From contig NZ_VUOS01000018.1 in assembly GCF_009829325.1 (NCBI RefSeq), positions 124,001-188,000 on the forward strand: 64,000 bases of DNA, read 5' to 3'. The notes below the pieces were generated by a model. It did no database searches. It was given only the letters and a program-made list of their open reading frames with translations, and was not told the origin of the DNA. This document shows positions 61,577-64,000 of the stretch, in pieces. Numbering within the stretch: position 1 is the stretch's first letter; each line of letters starts with the position of its first letter. The translations under genes were made by a program, and so were the position numbers. Source of the DNA: Nocardia sp. CY41 (lineage in GTDB: Bacteria > Actinomycetota > Actinomycetes > Mycobacteriales > Mycobacteriaceae).

Positions 61577-62673
61577 TGCTCACCCCCATCCGCCCGGGCG
61601 CCGCGCCCGCCGTGGAGGAGATCCCGTTCCAGGCCGCCGACGGCATTCGGCTGGGCTTGCGCCGTGTCGTCGTCGACGACGCCGACCGGCCCGCGGTCCT
61701 GCTGGTCCACGGCCACGGGGTGTCCTCGGACATGTTCCTGCTGCCCGAGATCCGCAACCTCGTCGACGCGCTGCTCGACGCGGGATACCAACCGTGGCTG
61801 CTGGATTGGCGCGGCAGCTGCCGCCTGCCCTACAACGCCGCCGGTCCGCGCTTCAGCTTCGACGACGTGGCCCTCTACGACCTTCCCGGCGCCGTGGAGC
61901 AGATCCGCGCGCGCATCGGCGACCGGCCGCTGTTCGTGGTCGCGCACTGCGTCGGCGCCCTGGCGCTGTCGATGAGCCTGGCCGCGGGATTGGTACCGGG
62001 CCTCGCCGGGGTGGTGGCCCAAGGTGTCTTCCTCACCCCCAAGGTGAGCAGCTCGGTGCGGATGCGCGTGCTCGTGGGCGGCGAACTGCTCGGCTCCCGC
62101 GTCCACCACGTCGAGTCCGATTTCCGAAAAGTGGGGCTGTGGTCGCGTAAAACGCTGCTCTACGCCCTGCTCACCCGGAAAGGCGAATGTACCGATCCCA
62201 CCTGCCGGATGGTGCACGGCGGCTGGGGCATGGGTGTGGAGCTGTTCGTGCACGACCATCTCGATCCGCGTACCCACGACCGGCTCGCCGAGCTGTTCGG
62301 GCCGATCCCGGTCCATGTTCTTCCGCAGCTGCGGCGCATGGAGCTGGCGCACGCGGTGCAGCGCTGGAACGACAACGACGACCGCTACCGCGCGCTGCCG
62401 GAGAACGCGCTCGACCATGCCGATCGGATCGACTGCCCGGTGCTGCTGCTGTCGGGCAGCCGCAACGAGGTCTGGCTCGATTCGAACAAACTGTGCCACG
62501 ATGTGCTCGGCACCCGGCATCCCCAGCTGGACGTCCGCTACGTGGAGATCCCTTCCTACGGTCATCTCGACACCTTCCTCGGTCGCGGCGCGGCCCTGGA
62601 CGTGTACGGGCACATCCTCGAATTCCTCGACGGCTGTCGGCAGCCGGTCCCCCGATCGCGGGGCACCGTGTGA
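61576..62673 (+). CDS. Alpha/beta hydrolase with Cys nucleophile position
   Basis: A 365-residue alpha/beta hydrolase. The oxyanion loop is LLVHGHGVSSDMF; the nucleophile elbow is VVAHCVGALAL, with Cys125 where Ser is usual. The catalytic His is in PSYGHLDTFLG. A Cys nucleophile is known from dienelactone hydrolases, and similar HCVG motifs occur in hydrolases fused or adjacent to GMC oxidases, as is the beta-rich domain of the preceding gene. It may act as an acyltransferase or esterase on the lipid product. GAAGGAG precedes the ATG, which overlaps the upstream stop (TGATG). The stop overlaps the next start (GTGTGA). Confidence 0.82.
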   Translation: MLTPIRPGAAPAVEEIPFQAADGIRLGLRRVVVDDADRPAVLLVHGHGVSSDMFLLPEIRNLVDALLDAGYQPWLLDWRGSCRLPYNAAGPRFSFDDVALYDLPGAVEQIRARIGDRPLFVVAHCVGALALSMSLAAGLVPGLAGVVAQGVFLTPKVSSSVRMRVLVGGELLGSRVHHVESDFRKVGLWSRKTLLYALLTRKGECTDPTCRMVHGGWGMGVELFVHDHLDPRTHDRLAELFGPIPVHVLPQLRRMELAHAVQRWNDNDDRYRALPENALDHADRIDCPVLLLSGSRNEVWLDSNKLCHDVLGTRHPQLDVRYVEIPSYGHLDTFLGRGAALDVYGHILEFLDGCRQPVPRSRGTV

Positions 62674-63920
62674 GCGAACCGAACGGCGACGGCCGTGCGC
62701 TGCGCATCGCCATGTTCGCGGACTTCCACCCCGCCACCCTCGGTGGCATCCAGACGTCGATGCGCGCGCAGCGCGCGGCGTTGGAGCGGCTGGGGCATCA
62801 CGTCACGGTATTCACCATTCCGGCACCGCGATCCACACCGCCGGACCCGGATATCGTCCTGCTGGCGACCACGAGCGGAGTGACGGTGAACGGCTATCCG
62901 GTCGCCCTGCCCACCCGCCGCAACGCACGCCTCGTCGACGCGGTGTTCGCCGTGCGCGGCTTCGACGTCGTGCACGCGCAGACCACCTACGGCGCGGGCG
63001 TCGCCGGGTTGCGCGCCGCGCGCCGCCACGGCCTTCCGGTCGTGCAGTCCATGCACAGCCGCGACGACTCGTTCATCGAACGCAATTCCCCGTCCCCCTA
63101 CCTCGCCGCGCTGACCACGCGCCTCCTGCACGGTGCGTTCGTCGGTCTGCGCGAGGCGATGCCGCGCCTGCCGGAAAGCCGCACCGCGCGGCACGCCTGG
63201 CGGCCGCTGGTCGCCCAGGCGCAGGCCGCGGACCAAGTCGTCGTGCCTACCCGGCATTTCGCCCGGCGGCTGGCCGCGCACGGCGTGGACCGGCCGATCC
63301 ACGTGGTGTCCAACGGGGTCGACGACGATCTCGTGCGCGCGCTTCCCGAGCGCTCCGGCAGCCGCGATCGTGAGCTGCGAGTGCTCTGGTGCGGCCGGTT
63401 CTCCGCGGAGAAGCGGCCGCTGGACGCCATCGAGGCGGTGCACCGGGACGCGGGCTGCACCCTCGACATCTACGGTGCGGGAGCGCTGGAGGCGCGTGTG
63501 CGCGCGGCGGTCGACCGGCTCGGGCTGCGCGAGCGGGTCCGGTTGCACGGCGAGGTGAGCCAGGCGGAATGCCTGGCGGCCATGCGGTTCCACGACGTGC
63601 TGCTGTTCCCGTCCGCCGGGTGCGACACGCAGGGCATGGTGCTGCTGGAGGCGGTCGCGGCGGGCATTCCGGTGCTGCACTGCGACCCCGACGTCACCGA
63701 AACCGTGCCGGAGGGTGGGGAATTGCGTGCCCGTGATTCCTCGACCGACGCGCTGGCCGAGGCGCTGCGCGTGCTGGTGGAGCAGCCGGACCGGCTCGCC
63801 GCCATGCGGGAGGTCCTCGCCCGCCACGCCGGCCGGACGCTGCAGTCCCGCTTCACCGAACGCCTCGTGGCGGTTTATGCCGAGGCGATCACGGCGGCTT
63901 CCTCAGGCCGGTTGCCGTAG
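62670..63920 (+). CDS. Glycosyltransferase family 4
   Basis: A 416-residue GT-B enzyme of the GT4 type. The N-terminal FADFHPATLGGIQTSMRAQ is the glycosyl-acceptor domain. The C-terminal donor domain has LWCGRFSAEKRPLDAIEAV and QGMVLLEAVAAGIPV. It transfers a nucleotide-sugar-derived sugar to a lipid or glycan acceptor. The GTG at 62670 overlaps the upstream stop (GTGTGA), so it is the fifth coupled gene of the operon. Together with the first-gene UGT it could build a di-glycosyl head group. Its end overlaps the convergent gene at 63903 by about 18 bp. Confidence 0.85.
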   Translation: MSEPNGDGRALRIAMFADFHPATLGGIQTSMRAQRAALERLGHHVTVFTIPAPRSTPPDPDIVLLATTSGVTVNGYPVALPTRRNARLVDAVFAVRGFDVVHAQTTYGAGVAGLRAARRHGLPVVQSMHSRDDSFIERNSPSPYLAALTTRLLHGAFVGLREAMPRLPESRTARHAWRPLVAQAQAADQVVVPTRHFARRLAAHGVDRPIHVVSNGVDDDLVRALPERSGSRDRELRVLWCGRFSAEKRPLDAIEAVHRDAGCTLDIYGAGALEARVRAAVDRLGLRERVRLHGEVSQAECLAAMRFHDVLLFPSAGCDTQGMVLLEAVAAGIPVLHCDPDVTETVPEGGELRARDSSTDALAEALRVLVEQPDRLAAMREVLARHAGRTLQSRFTERLVAVYAEAITAASSGRLP

Positions 63921-64000
63921 CGGCAGGCCCGCGGCCGCATAGATGGCATCGATGACGGTCATCGTCGCCACCGCGTCGTCCGGCGAGGTGAGCGCCGGCT
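63903..64000 (-). CDS. Gfo/Idh/MocA-type oxidoreductase (C-terminal end only)
   Basis: Only the last 32 residues are in the window. They read SPDDAVATMTVIDAIYAAAG followed by LPLRQPA and a stop, the typical closing helix of Gfo/Idh/MocA sugar dehydrogenases. The gene continues beyond the right edge, convergent with the GT4 gene and overlapping it by about 18 bp. Such an enzyme could modify a sugar for the neighbouring glycosyltransferases, but this is inferred from a short fragment. Confidence 0.6.
   Translation of the reverse strand, partial: PALTSPDDAVATMTVIDAIYAAAGLPLRQPA

Overview
The window is a high-GC (about 70%) chromosomal segment of a mycolata-type actinomycete. Nocardia or a close relative fits best. 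The evidence is an Lsr2 nucleoid protein, an actinobacterial proteasome beta subunit, several F420/FMN luciferase-like oxidoreductases, a very long CtpI-like P-type ATPase, a fatty acyl-AMP ligase fused to a polyketide synthase, and many TetR regulators. No rRNA, tRNA, insertion sequence or CRISPR array was seen.

Layout. 0-8.2 kb: an alpha/beta hydrolase, a TetR regulator with a perfect 10-bp palindromic operator, a crotonase translationally coupled to a frameshifted molybdopterin oxidoreductase, and a second, intact molybdopterin oxidoreductase facing it with a GNAT gene upstream. 8.5-11.3 kb: a divergent FAD monooxygenase/TetR pair and a YczE-type membrane protein whose gene is flanked by two copies of one palindrome. 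11.6-25.5 kb: mixed housekeeping and accessory genes (histidine phosphatase, MetE-like protein, P-loop kinase, DUF457 membrane protein, beta-propeller protein, lipase-like hydrolase, secreted GH1 glycosidase, an orphan prcB, flavin monooxygenase). 25.5-31.4 kb: TetR, SDR, VOC and LLM catabolic-type genes, an XRE regulator coupled to a fructosamine-kinase-like gene, and small proteins. 31.4-45.7 kb: a stress or redox block. It holds small membrane proteins, an SDR, two hemerythrin-like proteins, a PoxB-like TPP enzyme, the giant P-type ATPase, a zinc alcohol dehydrogenase, a PLP decarboxylase with an FMN reductase, PncC, a CDGSH protein, and a collapsed molybdopterin oxidoreductase pseudogene.

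46.8-64 kb: lsr2, a long gene-free stretch, then the most notable system. This is a tightly packed five-gene operon of a UGT-type glycosyltransferase, a 3335-residue megasynthase (FAAL-ACP-KS-AT-DH-KR-ACP-C-FkbH), an ACP-thioester reductase, an alpha/beta hydrolase with Cys at the nucleophile position, and a GT4 glycosyltransferase. Read together, they suggest assembly-line synthesis of a glycosylated lipid. A fatty acid would be activated, extended by one ketide, joined by the condensation domain to a glyceryl unit supplied by FkbH, released reductively and glycosylated. That product is an inference; the domain content is visible in the sequence.

Most transcription-unit ends carry strong perfect GC-rich hairpins without U-tracts, as is usual in actinomycetes. 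Several start codons (GTG, TTG or internal ATG) were moved from the longest possible reading frame on ribosome-binding-site, overlap or family-alignment grounds, as noted in each entry.
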